This document shows positions 40,768-48,471 of a stretch of 64,000 nt of DNA, one piece after another. Source of the DNA: an uncultured Stenotrophomonas sp. (GTDB lineage Bacteria; Pseudomonadota; Gammaproteobacteria; Xanthomonadales; Xanthomonadaceae); the NCBI RefSeq assembly GCF_945952405.1, contig NZ_CAMFIA010000005.1:124001-188000 (forward strand). Reading direction: 5' to 3'. A model generated the notes under the pieces. It was not told where the DNA came from. It made no database searches and saw only the letters and a list, made by a program, of their open reading frames with translations. The stretch's first letter is position 1. The number at the start of each line of letters is the position of its first letter. The position numbers and the translations under genes are program-made.

Positions 40768-41552
40768 GCCTGAGCCTCCGTGCGGCTGGGAACAATGTGA
40801 TGCGGCGGTTCTTCGCAGAAAATTCCGCAATCGAAGTTCAGCGACTTCATGGAGCCGCCCTTGTCTGTGGTCTGCAGCTGGTCGAGAAAGATCCGTTGGC
40901 CCTTCACCTTGACCAACCGAGCGCCCAGCCGGCGCGACTGCTCGGCGCGCTCGGCAAACACCTTCGGGTCATGCTTGCGCACGTGGTTCCAGTAGGTCGG
41001 AGACTGCGATTTCACACAGCCGATGCAGTTTGCATTGGGGTAGCCGCGCAGATAGATGGCCGGCAACGCAATGCCGGCAGAAAGCAGCAGAGCGGCGCAG
41101 TCGGGCTTGCTCAAGCCCGCTTCGATCAGCACCGGCAGCACGTTCTCGCGCTCGCCGCGAACGAACCGGTCATGGCGTGCGCGCTCTTCCACAGTGAAGC
41201 CGAGGACGTGGAAGTCAGGCTTGTGGATCAGCTCCCATTCCTGGCGTGCCCGCTTCTTGAGTGCGCGGGTGCAGGGGGCACCAGCGACGCCGGCCATGTA
41301 ACGCTCCTTCTCCCACACGTCCACGGCGTCGCAGGTGGGAAACTTGGAATTGATGGCCGTCTCGACCTCCACCCCCAGCCATGCGGCCACATCGCGGGCA
41401 AAGCGCAGGTTGTCGGGATCTTCGTTGGCCACGGGGTTGTTCACTATGCGGACCTCATGGGTCGAGGCGTAGCGGTCCAGCGTCAGCTTCGCCGCTACGG
41501 CGCTCGCGGCGCCGCAGGAGAACCACACCGCAATCATCTGGCGCTTACCCAT
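40764..41552 (-). CDS. Phage PAPS-reductase/N-type ATP pyrophosphatase-like protein
   Basis: The 262-residue protein starts at ATG 41552. Its N-terminus has the nucleotide-binding loop in the form FSCGAASAVAAKL, where enzymes of this superfamily usually have SGGKDS. It then has GAPCTRALKK, ANCIGCVKSQSPTYWNHVRK (a CxxC pair) and FDCGIFCEEPP, Cys that may bind an iron-sulfur cluster. The fold class includes PAPS reductases and DndC-type enzymes. It overlaps the methyltransferase start, so the two are translated together and may cooperate in DNA modification; this is inference. A role in sulfate assimilation is unlikely in a phage. Confidence 0.78.
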   Translation of the reverse strand: MGKRQMIAVWFSCGAASAVAAKLTLDRYASTHEVRIVNNPVANEDPDNLRFARDVAAWLGVEVETAINSKFPTCDAVDVWEKERYMAGVAGAPCTRALKKRARQEWELIHKPDFHVLGFTVEERARHDRFVRGERENVLPVLIEAGLSKPDCAALLLSAGIALPAIYLRGYPNANCIGCVKSQSPTYWNHVRKHDPKVFAERAEQSRRLGARLVKVKGQRIFLDQLQTTDKGGSMKSLNFDCGIFCEEPPHHIVPSRTEAQA

Positions 41553-41940
41553 GGGCGGCCTCCTTCGCGCAGCCACAGGCCGCACAGGGCGCCGTCAGCG
41601 CGGCTGCAACAGCGGTGATGTACGCGCCCTGGCCAAAGGGGCTGGTGCCGGTCAGGATGCCGCCGGCGACGTGAGGCAGGCCGGCGCTCTCGAACTCAGC
41701 GGCGAGGAACCTGCGGGCGGTGTCGATATCAACCTGGGAATTTTCCCAACCGGTGAGCGTGAACGAGGCGCCGCAGTTGCGGCACTCGTAGTCGCGGGAC
41801 GGGCCGTTGTGGTCCGCATAGTTGCCGTCTTCACGGGCGTACGTCCTCACCGAGGCGGGAACGTTCGTGAAGTCAAGGACGCCCGTCTGGCCGCAGTCCG
41901 GGCAGTGCCTGCCGGGGTCACGGATCATCCGTTCAAACAT
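41545..41940 (-). CDS. Phage zinc-ribbon protein of unknown function
   Basis: This 131-residue protein has a four-Cys zinc ribbon (CPDCGQTG and YECRNCGASF) and a further CAACGCAKE near the C-terminus. The start ATG 41940 follows overlapping reading with the upstream small gene; the stop overlaps the PAPS-like start. The ribbon looks like those of nucleic-acid-binding phage proteins, but no function is known. Confidence 0.65.
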   Translation of the reverse strand: MFERMIRDPGRHCPDCGQTGVLDFTNVPASVRTYAREDGNYADHNGPSRDYECRNCGASFTLTGWENSQVDIDTARRFLAAEFESAGLPHVAGGILTGTSPFGQGAYITAVAAALTAPCAACGCAKEAAHG

Positions 41941-42118
41941 GGGCCACCCCCCGGCGCACGGCCATGGGGGCACGGCGCCGCAGCGGCTGCGGGATCTGGC
42001 CCACGGCCAGGCCGCTATGACGGCGCCGAGGCGGGCGCGTCTGCCACATCTTGAGCATGGTGGCGCCGGCGACCGGCAGCAGCACGCACATGGCCAACAG
42101 GGCGACGAAATCAGCCAT
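41933..42118 (-). CDS. Small single-span membrane protein
   Basis: A 61-residue protein with one hydrophobic helix at the N-terminus (FVALLAMCVLLPVAGATML) and a basic C-terminus. It overlaps the genes on both sides by 8 bases each, consistent with a compact phage operon. It may be an inner-membrane phage protein; the role is unknown. Confidence 0.5.
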   Translation of the reverse strand: MADFVALLAMCVLLPVAGATMLKMWQTRPPRRRHSGLAVGQIPQPLRRRAPMAVRRGVAHV

Positions 42119-42536
42119 TGGCCACCTCCTGCGCCGCCTGCGCTACGGCAGCGGCCGTTGCCCGCTTGCCGGGCAGCATGTTGGCCACCTCGTAGGGGAA
42201 GGGCACGCGGCTGGCCAGGTCGGCCAGCTCGGGCGAAATCCAGCTGGTTTCGTCGTTGAAGTCGGTCCCCTTCACCAGCTCCCAGCCCTTCCTGCTCCCT
42301 TTCCGACGCTCGAACACGCACTGCGCGATCTTGGCCGGTCCCATGTTCAGCATCGCCGTGGCGATCACGCGGTTGTGGGTGACATGCAGGGTGATGGTTG
42401 CGCTGGCTTCGGATTCGCCGCCGCTACCAGCATTCACACGGTTATGCGCACCCGTGATAGCCTCCGCTCCGGGTCCGGTGCTGGAATCCAGCGACTTTGC
42501 GAGGGTGGTCATGGCTTTGCCTGTCATCTGTTGCAT
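42111..42536 (-). CDS. Phage protein of unknown function
   Basis: A 141-residue protein from ATG 42536, which has a strong ribosome-binding site (CAGGAGAGAACC). The middle part, VIATAMLNMGPAKIAQCVFERRKGSRKGWELVKGTDF, may be a small alpha-beta domain. No known family is recognised. It lies between the primase-helicase and the small membrane protein. The ribosome-binding region is duplicated upstream of the primase gene at 45361-45380. Confidence 0.6.
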   Translation of the reverse strand: MQQMTGKAMTTLAKSLDSSTGPGAEAITGAHNRVNAGSGGESEASATITLHVTHNRVIATAMLNMGPAKIAQCVFERRKGSRKGWELVKGTDFNDETSWISPELADLASRVPFPYEVANMLPGKRATAAAVAQAAQEVANG

Positions 42537-42621
42537 GGTTCTCTCCTGAACTTCGTTGGTGGATGGCCTTGGGGGCGGTGTTGGCGCACTCCCCGCCGGG
42601 CCTTTGCTGTTGCTACGGGTC

Positions 42622-45312
42622 TTACTTCTGGAACACCCAGCACTTCACGGTGCTGCTGAGCAGTTGGGTTGATCGGATCGCGCTGTTCACGGCGGTATTG
42701 GCGCTGATGAACTTGTGGCGCTTCGACTCGACCAGCAGCCGTCGCAGGTCGCCAATGTCGGGCACCTGCTGACCGAAGTAGCCGGCCTTCTGAATGAACT
42801 CGTTGAGGTTGATGGCGATACGGCTTTCTTCGCGCGAATGGTTCAGCACGCTGCGCTTGTCGCCACTGGCCTGCATCTCGATGTACTCGAACGCATCCCA
42901 GAATTCGGAGACGATGCGGTGATCGGCGCCGATGGCGTCCTGACGTTCGGTGGCCATCTTGACCAGGGCGTCCCGCGTATCACGCACCATGTTCTCGGGC
43001 AGGTTCACCACCAGCCGCAGTGCGTCGAGCAGTGCGAGCATCTGCGCATGGTTCTTGATGATGCGTTCGACACGCAGCTCCTTTTCCTCGCGCAACCTGG
43101 CTTCGTAGAAGCGCACGCGCTCGGCGAACTTCTCCATCACTGCGGCTTCCGCTTTGAGCGCGGCCAGCAGGAAGTAGCTCAGCTTCTCGACCGGCAGTGC
43201 ATTGAGGTTGTCGGCGGCCTGCCGGCTCTCGGTCGTCGCGGTCGGTTTCTTGAAATGCAGCTTCACGATGCGCGTCAGGATCGCCTCGCTGCCGTCAACG
43301 GGCGCATTCTGGCTGATGACGATGGTTCCTTGGAACGGCGGTTCGTAGGTTTCGTTGCCGCCGTTGCGCACACCGCGCGTGGCCAGGGTACCGCCGCCGT
43401 AGTAGTCCTTCAGTTCGTCCCACTCGAACGACTTGGCGTGTGCCTTATCGCCGCTGTCGCTGCGGTCGGCTTCCAGCAGCACGATGGGCATGCCGGAAAT
43501 CTGCCCCATGGCACGGGCGCGTCCGGCCTTCGTGGACTTCGCAGGGTCGAAGCCTTCATGGTCCGCACGGGCCAGCAGCTTCCACAGGAAGTTGAGCAGC
43601 GTGGTCTTGCCTGCGCCGGCCTCGCCCGTGGCTTCCAAGAACGGGAAGGACTTGTGACTGCTGCGGATCTGATTGGCGTACAGCGAGCCAAACCAGAACG
43701 TGAGCGCCACAATGCCGTGCGTGCCGAAGCACGTCCAGAGCCAGCCGAGCCAGTCGGTGGAGTAGTTTTCGTGATCGCGTTGAATGTCCATGCGGATTGA
43801 CCTCTGTGTAGTTTTGATGCGCAGCTTGTTGAACTCGAAATAGTCCTCGGCATTAGCGAGGGTCACCTCGCCGGCACGCACGGCCAGGTCGGGGAAGATG
43901 TACGCCTTGTGGTCAGGGCTGTAGCCGACGAAATCGACCGTATCGACCTTTTTGATGTTGAACAGCTGGTCTTCCATCATCCGGTCCAGCTGCTGACCGC
44001 TGCCGCTGAACACGGCGCCCTGCGCAAGGCTGATGATTCGCTTCTTGAACTCGGTAGCGCTGGCCACCTGCGCGCCGGTGAAGGTGCCTTTGACCGACGG
44101 TGCGTCGTGGGGGAAGTCAACACGGAAGTAGTACCAGCTTTCGTCGGTAGCTTCGTGGCGTTGGAAGTAGAGGGCTTCGGGGTAGCAGTTGGCGATCTGC
44201 TGCACCGACGCACAGGCGCGCCGGATCTTGGCTTCAGTCTCTTCGCTGACCGCTCCCTCTTCGTCATCGGGGTTCTTCTCCCGCATCATCTTGTCGAAGC
44301 GCACCGCGTCGAACTCGAACCAGAACAGGCGCGAGGCGAACTCGATGTGGAACTCGGTCTTCTGCTCGCGCTGGTAGATGACCAGCCCCTTGTCCACGGC
44401 GGTGCGCGCCATCAGGACGGCGCCGTTGTGGCGTGCCAGATCGAGGTCAGCCTGCCACTGTGCGTCGCCATCCTCTGCCGCCTGTGCGCGCAGGTGCAGA
44501 TCGTTCCAGTCGGTTTTCTTGTCGCCCACCTGCTCGATCTGCGCAGCCATGCACCGATAGCCCAGCTTCTCGGCCCGGCGCGCGTGCTTGACCGTGTAGG
44601 CGCGGGCGCCCGGCTCGTTGTCCAGCCCCCACACCAGCACCGGCAGATCGTTGGGACGCGCCGCTTTCAGTTCCTTGAGCGACAGTTCGGGGTAGGCGTT
44701 GCTCGACATGGCGGCAACCGCGCAGATGCCGCGCTGCAGGAGGGCAATGGCGTCGAAGATGCCCTCCACGATCCAGACTTCGCGGGCGGTGCGCAGTTGG
44801 TCCTGAGCGGCCGCGCCCCACCACACCCCGGCGTAGCTCTCCCCCGGCGCAAAACGGGCCTTCATCTTGCCGAACCGGTGGGGGCGGTCGATCAGACGTT
44901 CCCACCAGCCTCCCTTCACCAAGGGGAAGCGGACCGTGGCCGTGCCCTGGCGCTTTGCGCGGTCGTAGTAGTCCTCTTGGGTGTAGAGACCCTTCAACGG
45001 CTTGACGCTGAATCCGCGGGCGGTGGCCAGGTACGCATCGGCAGCCGCATGCGGCGCCTGCGGCGTCTGCGGGTTGGCCTTGGAGTAGTCATCGAACAGG
45101 TCGTCGTAGAGGTCGCGCACGCGCACCTCTTGGCCGCACTTGGCCTGTCGGCCGCAGCGCAGAACCCAAGGCTTTTCGTAGCTGGTGTATAGCTCCTTCT
45201 TGCCGCAGTGGGGGCACTTGCCCCCGCGCATGTACGGGGTGCCGCTGCGGTGCTTGAGGCCATAGTCGCGCTGTACGCGCGACAGTACCTGTTGGCGGAT
45301 TTCTTCTTGCAT
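42622..45312 (-). CDS. Phage primase-helicase (Toprim plus P-loop ATPase)
   Basis: The 896-residue replication protein starts with a Cys zinc finger (CPHCGKKE...CGRQAKCGQ), followed by a primase core with a Toprim motif (WIVEGIFDAIALLQ and LVWGLDNEPGA). In the C-terminal half is a helicase-like ATPase domain: Walker A GEAGAGKTTLLNFLW, a Walker B-like IVLLEADRSD, and ISQNAPVDGSEAIL. It combines primer synthesis and DNA unwinding, taking the place of P2 gene A or acting as in P4 alpha. The start is ATG 45312; no good ribosome-binding site precedes it, but a 14-codon frame ends just upstream, suggesting coupling. Confidence 0.88.
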   Translation of the reverse strand: MQEEIRQQVLSRVQRDYGLKHRSGTPYMRGGKCPHCGKKELYTSYEKPWVLRCGRQAKCGQEVRVRDLYDDLFDDYSKANPQTPQAPHAAADAYLATARGFSVKPLKGLYTQEDYYDRAKRQGTATVRFPLVKGGWWERLIDRPHRFGKMKARFAPGESYAGVWWGAAAQDQLRTAREVWIVEGIFDAIALLQRGICAVAAMSSNAYPELSLKELKAARPNDLPVLVWGLDNEPGARAYTVKHARRAEKLGYRCMAAQIEQVGDKKTDWNDLHLRAQAAEDGDAQWQADLDLARHNGAVLMARTAVDKGLVIYQREQKTEFHIEFASRLFWFEFDAVRFDKMMREKNPDDEEGAVSEETEAKIRRACASVQQIANCYPEALYFQRHEATDESWYYFRVDFPHDAPSVKGTFTGAQVASATEFKKRIISLAQGAVFSGSGQQLDRMMEDQLFNIKKVDTVDFVGYSPDHKAYIFPDLAVRAGEVTLANAEDYFEFNKLRIKTTQRSIRMDIQRDHENYSTDWLGWLWTCFGTHGIVALTFWFGSLYANQIRSSHKSFPFLEATGEAGAGKTTLLNFLWKLLARADHEGFDPAKSTKAGRARAMGQISGMPIVLLEADRSDSGDKAHAKSFEWDELKDYYGGGTLATRGVRNGGNETYEPPFQGTIVISQNAPVDGSEAILTRIVKLHFKKPTATTESRQAADNLNALPVEKLSYFLLAALKAEAAVMEKFAERVRFYEARLREEKELRVERIIKNHAQMLALLDALRLVVNLPENMVRDTRDALVKMATERQDAIGADHRIVSEFWDAFEYIEMQASGDKRSVLNHSREESRIAINLNEFIQKAGYFGQQVPDIGDLRRLLVESKRHKFISANTAVNSAIRSTQLLSSTVKCWVFQK

Positions 45313-45318
45313 GGCGGC

Positions 45319-45363
45319 TCAGCCTTCGTTCGCCGCGAGAGCGGCGGTGCGGTGGTGTTGCAT
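45319..45363 (-). CDS. 14-residue leader frame upstream of the primase gene
   Basis: MQHHRTAALAANEG is encoded from an ATG with a strong ribosome-binding site (CAGGAGAGAACC) and ends 6 bases before the primase start. The 20 bases at its start are identical to those at the gene starting at 42536. Ribosomes ending here could re-start on the primase ATG, which lacks a good site of its own. A role as a leader frame is inferred. Confidence 0.4.
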   Translation of the reverse strand: MQHHRTAALAANEG

Positions 45364-45420
45364 GGTTCTCTCCTGACCAACCCCGGCGGCGTTGGCGCGC
45401 TGCCGGGATCGGGGGTGGTG

Positions 45421-45666
45421 TTACTCGACAGCGGGGCGTGACCGGCCGAGGATCGCGGCGAGGTCTTCGGCCATGTATTGCGCGACGGCTGAGGTGTGAT
45501 CAGCCTCGATTTCCAGCATTTTCGCGGCCTCGCTGGGCAGCTTGGCCAGCAGTTCGGCCGCTGCGGCGATACGGCACAGCCGCAGGTAGTCGGCAAGGCT
45601 GATGACCTGGTCGCCGCGATCCACCGGACCGGGCAGCACAGGCGTATGCCCGTTGTTGCGGGCCAT
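45421..45666 (-). CDS. Small phage protein of unknown function
   Basis: An 81-residue, probably helical protein (LADYLRLCRIAAAAELLAKLPSEAAKMLEIEADH). Start ATG 45666 coincides with the stop of the next upstream gene, as is normal in this operon. No family recognised. Confidence 0.6.
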   Translation of the reverse strand: MARNNGHTPVLPGPVDRGDQVISLADYLRLCRIAAAAELLAKLPSEAAKMLEIEADHTSAVAQYMAEDLAAILGRSRPAVE

Positions 45667-45974
45667 CAGTTCACCCCGCCGGGGTAGCTCTCGCCTGTGC
45701 GCAGCCACTGGAAGAAGCGCTCGGCCTCACCCTTGGCGAGCAGGTAGACGACGGTTCCAATCTGGATTCCCCCGCTTGCGGTTCGCATCACATTGCGTGA
45801 GTGATGCGCGGTGAAGGTCGCTGCGGTGTCCGACTCGATATGTACCAAGGCCAGAAACAGAATCTTGTGCTGGTCGAAAGAAGCGCGCAGGCCGAAGCCG
45901 GGGATCTGCGTTTCCAGCACGATGACAGGTCGCAGAGCCGGTTCAGGAAGGGCCACGTTGGAAGGGGGCGCCAT
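45666..45974 (-). CDS. Phage protein of unknown function
   Basis: A 102-residue, probably beta-rich protein (VIVLETQIPGFGLRASFDQHKILFLALVHIE, then GGIQIGTVVYLLAKGEAERFFQWLR). Start and stop touch those of its neighbours. No family recognised. Confidence 0.6.
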   Translation of the reverse strand: MAPPSNVALPEPALRPVIVLETQIPGFGLRASFDQHKILFLALVHIESDTAATFTAHHSRNVMRTASGGIQIGTVVYLLAKGEAERFFQWLRTGESYPGGVN

Positions 45975-46216
45975 CAGTGCACCGCCTTGTCGTCGGTGCT
46001 GGGTGCGCTGCCGTTGGCATCACCCGTGGCGTAGTAGGCGGCAAGCACGTCACCCAGGGTGATTGCGAGCGGACACACGCCCACGGCGAGCAGGCGGGCA
46101 ATGAATGCCTGATACGCATCGTGGGGCCATTCGAGGGTGTCGGCGATCAGGCCGAAGGCGAGCGAAAGCTGACGCGCGGCAGGGTTACCGGGCGTGGAAG
46201 GGGCACCGTGAGGCAC
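45974..46216 (-). CDS. Small phage protein of unknown function
   Basis: An 80-residue protein from GTG 46216, chosen because AGGAGA lies 8 bases upstream. The sequence is helical (LSLAFGLIADTLEWPHDAYQAFIARLLAVGV). The frame stays open upstream to an ATG at 46546, but that stretch looks like a regulatory leader and not a protein. First gene of the early operon after the leader. Confidence 0.55.
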   Translation of the reverse strand: MPHGAPSTPGNPAARQLSLAFGLIADTLEWPHDAYQAFIARLLAVGVCPLAITLGDVLAAYYATGDANGSAPSTDDKAVH

Positions 46217-46542
46217 GGAGACGTCTCCTGTTGACGAGATTGGAAACCTCGGCGAGACGTTTCTACGCGACGCACCGAGGGTGTCGGGAGGGTAGAAACC
46301 GGTCAACAGTCCGGCGGGCAGTTTTCCCCTTGCGGGTGTTGTATGGCTGCCGCCCTCCCGACGCAGGAAAGCGTCGGTGCGCTCGAAAAGCAGGCGCAAA
46401 AAAACCGCGATGCTGACGGGCGCGGATACCGCTGTTGACTCGGAGTTTCTACGCTCCTTGCGGCAAATCCTGCTCCCCGTCCTTGGGGAAGTCAAGTAAA
46501 ACTGTGTATAAGTGTGCAGATCGGTTGCAGCTGCGGACAGGT
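46217..46542 (-). promoter_or_regulatory. Early-operon leader with GTTTCTAC repeats
   Basis: The 8-mer GTTTCTAC occurs at 46259-46266 and 46445-46452, and its reverse complement GTAGAAAC at 46292-46299; the first and the inverted copy can form a hairpin of 8 pairs. CCTCGG/CCGAGG makes another stem around the first copy. The minus strand also has a seven-T run (GGTTTTTTTGCGC) near 46400 and a TTGACT near 46490. The layout resembles leaders in which short repeated elements control readthrough, as in P4-type phages; the actual role is unknown. Confidence 0.45.
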
Positions 46543-46749
46543 TCATGCAGACACCTGTGCAGCGGTGTGCGAAGGCAGCACCTCATAGGCGCCGCCACGT
46601 GCAATGTGGGCCTTGACCAGTGCGCCAAGCTCGGCAGCGTCGCGCTGCTTCTGCGCATAGGGCACGTACTCGATACGCACCGGAGCAGTGACGAAACTCG
46701 GCTCCATTGCCGAGGACCAGCCGTCAAATTGTGTCTTGTGGCGCATCAC
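46543..46749 (-). CDS. Small phage protein of unknown function
   Basis: A 68-residue protein (MRHKTQFDGWSSAMEPSFV..., with VRIEYVPYAQKQRDAAELGALVKAHIARGG). Two possible ATG starts lie next to each other at 46746 and 46749, and an internal start MEPSFV is also possible. A TGGCGCCA-type palindrome precedes it. No family recognised. Confidence 0.5.
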   Translation of the reverse strand: MMRHKTQFDGWSSAMEPSFVTAPVRIEYVPYAQKQRDAAELGALVKAHIARGGAYEVLPSHTAAQVSA

Positions 46750-46817
46750 AGGCGCAGCACTCCCTAGCTGGCGCCAGATGGCGCCAGGTCAGTTGGTGGT
46801 GGAAGGGGAAAGGTGGA

Positions 46818-47159
46818 TCAGACCGAGGGCTGTTCGCCGTCAGGGGGACAGGACTCGATTGCGTCGATCCAGTCGGTTTGTAGTTCGCCCTGGTCTTGCT
46901 TCCAACGCGTCTGCAGCATCGTCCGCTGGTATCCGGGTGTAGGCGGCAGTTCGCAGGCCGGAGCGCTGGGGAGGCCGCTGGGGCTGGCCACGTTGGTCAG
47001 TTCGGAACTGCCGGTGTACGTAGCCCCACACATGGGGTTCGGGCAGACATAGGCGTCAGTGCGCAGGAACGGGTGTTGCAACGCACTGGTGCGCTTTACC
47101 AGCCGGGCATTGCAGGCAGGGCAGCAGAACACAGCGCGCTGTCCGACTGTGGCGCTCAT
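46818..47159 (-). CDS. ogr: Ogr/Delta-type activator of phage late genes
   Basis: The 113-residue protein has the Ogr/Delta zinc-finger pattern (CPACNARLVKRTS, then VCPNPMCGATYTGSSEL). Ogr of P2 and Delta of P4 bind a dyad about 55 bases upstream of late promoters and recruit RNA polymerase. A matching dyad occurs in front of gene J in this prophage. It lies between the DNA-binding regulator gene (start and stop overlap) and the small gene at 46543. The C-terminal half after residue 60 is Pro-rich and less conserved. Confidence 0.88.
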   Translation of the reverse strand: MSATVGQRAVFCCPACNARLVKRTSALQHPFLRTDAYVCPNPMCGATYTGSSELTNVASPSGLPSAPACELPPTPGYQRTMLQTRWKQDQGELQTDWIDAIESCPPDGEQPSV

Positions 47160-47473
47160 GCCTTACCCCGCGCCTTCTTCGCAACCTTCGACTTAACCGG
47201 GGCTTTGCCGGCAGTCTTCTTGACCGTGCGAATACGGGTGGAAACGGGTGAATCTGTGTGAGAATCACTGGCGGCCTTCATGCCGAGCGCGACGGCAGCA
47301 TCGTGGGTCTTTCCGATCCGGCACTTGCTGGTGCTGCGCAGAGCATTGTTGACGGCGTGCCGGTCCAGTCCATGCAACTCCGCAAACGCGGGAACGGACA
47401 GGCCGTTGTCGATGAGCCACTGCCGGGCTTGTTCGGCAGTGCGCAGCGCAGTGGTACGTCGTTGGGCTTTCAT
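47156..47473 (-). CDS. Basic phage DNA-binding regulator (Cox/Apl-like position)
   Basis: The 105-residue protein from ATG 47473 (AGGGGAAACGGA upstream) has a helix-turn-helix-like segment (QARQWLIDNGLSVPAFAELHGLDRHAVNNALR) and a Lys/Arg-rich tail (TVKKTAGKAPVKSKVAKKARGKA). It is the first gene of the early operon, divergent from the repressor gene, which is the place of Cox in P2. It therefore probably counters the repressor or helps excision. The role is inferred from position. Confidence 0.65.
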   Translation of the reverse strand: MKAQRRTTALRTAEQARQWLIDNGLSVPAFAELHGLDRHAVNNALRSTSKCRIGKTHDAAVALGMKAASDSHTDSPVSTRIRTVKKTAGKAPVKSKVAKKARGKA

Positions 47474-47543
47474 TCCGTTTCCCCTGTGTATTTCTAGGTG
47501 GAATGGTGGTGAAGTTAACTGCACCTGTCAAGGGGGAAATCGC
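47474..47543. promoter_or_regulatory. Divergent lysis-lysogeny control region
   Basis: Seventy bases separate the divergent starts of the Cox-position regulator and the repressor. TTTCCCC (47478-47484) and GGGGGAAA form an inverted repeat across the gap, partly because both genes use the same ribosome-binding sequence. A minus-strand TTGACA (complement of TGTCAA) lies at 47526-47531, a -35 candidate for the early operon, without a clear -10. Confidence 0.45.
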
Positions 47544-47972
47544 GTGTCTGTAGGTAATCGCCTGAAAGAAGAACGGAAGCGTCTGGGCATGACCCAGGAG
47601 GCCATGGGACTGGCCTGCGGTGTTGCCAAGCGCACGCAGATCCTGTTCGAGCAAGATGCACACCTGCCCGGTGGCGCGTACTTCGTCGCTGCCGACGAAC
47701 TCGGTATGGATGTGGCCTATGTGTTGGTCGGCCGTCGTGATCGGCTGTCCGAATCCGATGCGGATCTGCTCGATGCCTGGCGCAATGCGTCGGTTTCTGC
47801 ACGCGCGGCCGCGCTAATCGCGCTTGGCGGTGCAGTACCGGCGGCAGCAGCTGCACCGCGTACCACGTTCGAGAACACGAGCATCGGCCAGCAGATCAGC
47901 GGGGATGTGGATCTGCGTGGGCAGAAGGTTGTCGTCAAGGCGCCTAAAGCATCAAAGAAACCCAGCCGATAA
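47544..47972 (+). CDS. Phage repressor, XRE-type
   Basis: The 142-residue protein starts at GTG 47544 with AGGGGG upstream. An N-terminal helix-turn-helix (VGNRLKEERKRLGMTQEAMGLACGVAKRTQILFEQ) is followed by a short region and an Ala-rich C-terminus ending in basic residues (KVVVKAPKASKKPSR). There is no S24 peptidase domain, so SOS-dependent self-cleavage is not expected, as in P2 C. It is divergent from the early operon and followed by two strong hairpins. Confidence 0.8.
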   Translation: MSVGNRLKEERKRLGMTQEAMGLACGVAKRTQILFEQDAHLPGGAYFVAADELGMDVAYVLVGRRDRLSESDADLLDAWRNASVSARAAALIALGGAVPAAAAAPRTTFENTSIGQQISGDVDLRGQKVVVKAPKASKKPSR

Positions 47973-47996
47973 CGCTCACGCCATGCTCTATTCAGG

Positions 47997-48051
47997 CCGT
48001 TAACCACACCGCAAGATGCGCCCGCTGGGGGCGCGCAATACGGTGTAACGG
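47997..48051 (+). terminator. Long imperfect hairpin after the repressor
   Basis: CCGTTA...CACACCG (47997-48011) pairs with CGGTGTAACGG (48041-48051), with a nested GCGCCC/GGGGCGC stem. It is positioned to end the repressor transcript or to form a stable 3' structure. Confidence 0.5.
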
Positions 48052-48054
48052 ACT

Positions 48055-48435
48055 ATGAGTTGCGGTGAGAATGTGAAGTGTGGTGTGGCAACGTGCGTGT
48101 GCAGCGGTCATACCGTGTTTGATGGGGCCGTGATCGGCCAGGTGTTTACGGGTGACGTGCAGATGCAGTGCCCCCACGCGGAGCATCCCCGCTTCGCGCA
48201 GACCGAAACAGAGAGGGCGCCCACGGAAACTGGGCGCCCTTTGTCTACTGCGCTGATCGCGCTGGCAATCTGGCAGGCAACCTACCCAACACCGAGCATT
48301 GAAGCCGCGTGCGGCTCGACACTTCCTCACGCGGCTCTATTCCTGGTCGCAGGTGCTGCCACTCGCTACCTCAAGCCACTGCTATTGAAGTGGGCACGCA
48401 GCTGGTGGGGTCGCCGCAGGCAGGCGCGGCACTGA
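48055..48435 (+). CDS. Doubtful small open frame
   Basis: A frame of 126 codons from ATG 48055. It has several Cys (SCGENVKCGVATCVC) and a hydrophobic stretch (ALFLVAGAATRYLKPLLLKWA), but no clear ribosome-binding site, and a strong terminator-like hairpin lies in its middle. It may not be a gene. Confidence 0.25.
   Translation: MSCGENVKCGVATCVCSGHTVFDGAVIGQVFTGDVQMQCPHAEHPRFAQTETERAPTETGRPLSTALIALAIWQATYPTPSIEAACGSTLPHAALFLVAGAATRYLKPLLLKWARSWWGRRRQARH
48214..48243 (+). terminator. Terminator downstream of the repressor region
   Basis: AGGGCGCCCA and TGGGCGCCCT form a 10-pair stem around CGGAAAC, followed by TTTGT. Confidence 0.7.
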
Positions 48436-48471
48436 TAGTATCCGCAGAACTCAAGGAGCTGGGGCAAGAGA

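Noticed and set aside
39853..41552. A complete restriction-modification or phosphorothioation system around the methyltransferase
   Set aside because: No endonuclease and no other dnd-type genes lie next to it; only the two genes described are present.
46217..46546. N-terminal extension of the small gene 45974-46216 to an ATG at 46546
   Set aside because: The extension covers the repeat-bearing leader and a T run; the GTG at 46216 has a good ribosome-binding site.
48055..48435. Small open frame after the repressor as a firm gene
   Set aside because: It is interrupted by a strong terminator-like hairpin and has no clear start signal; kept only as a doubtful feature.
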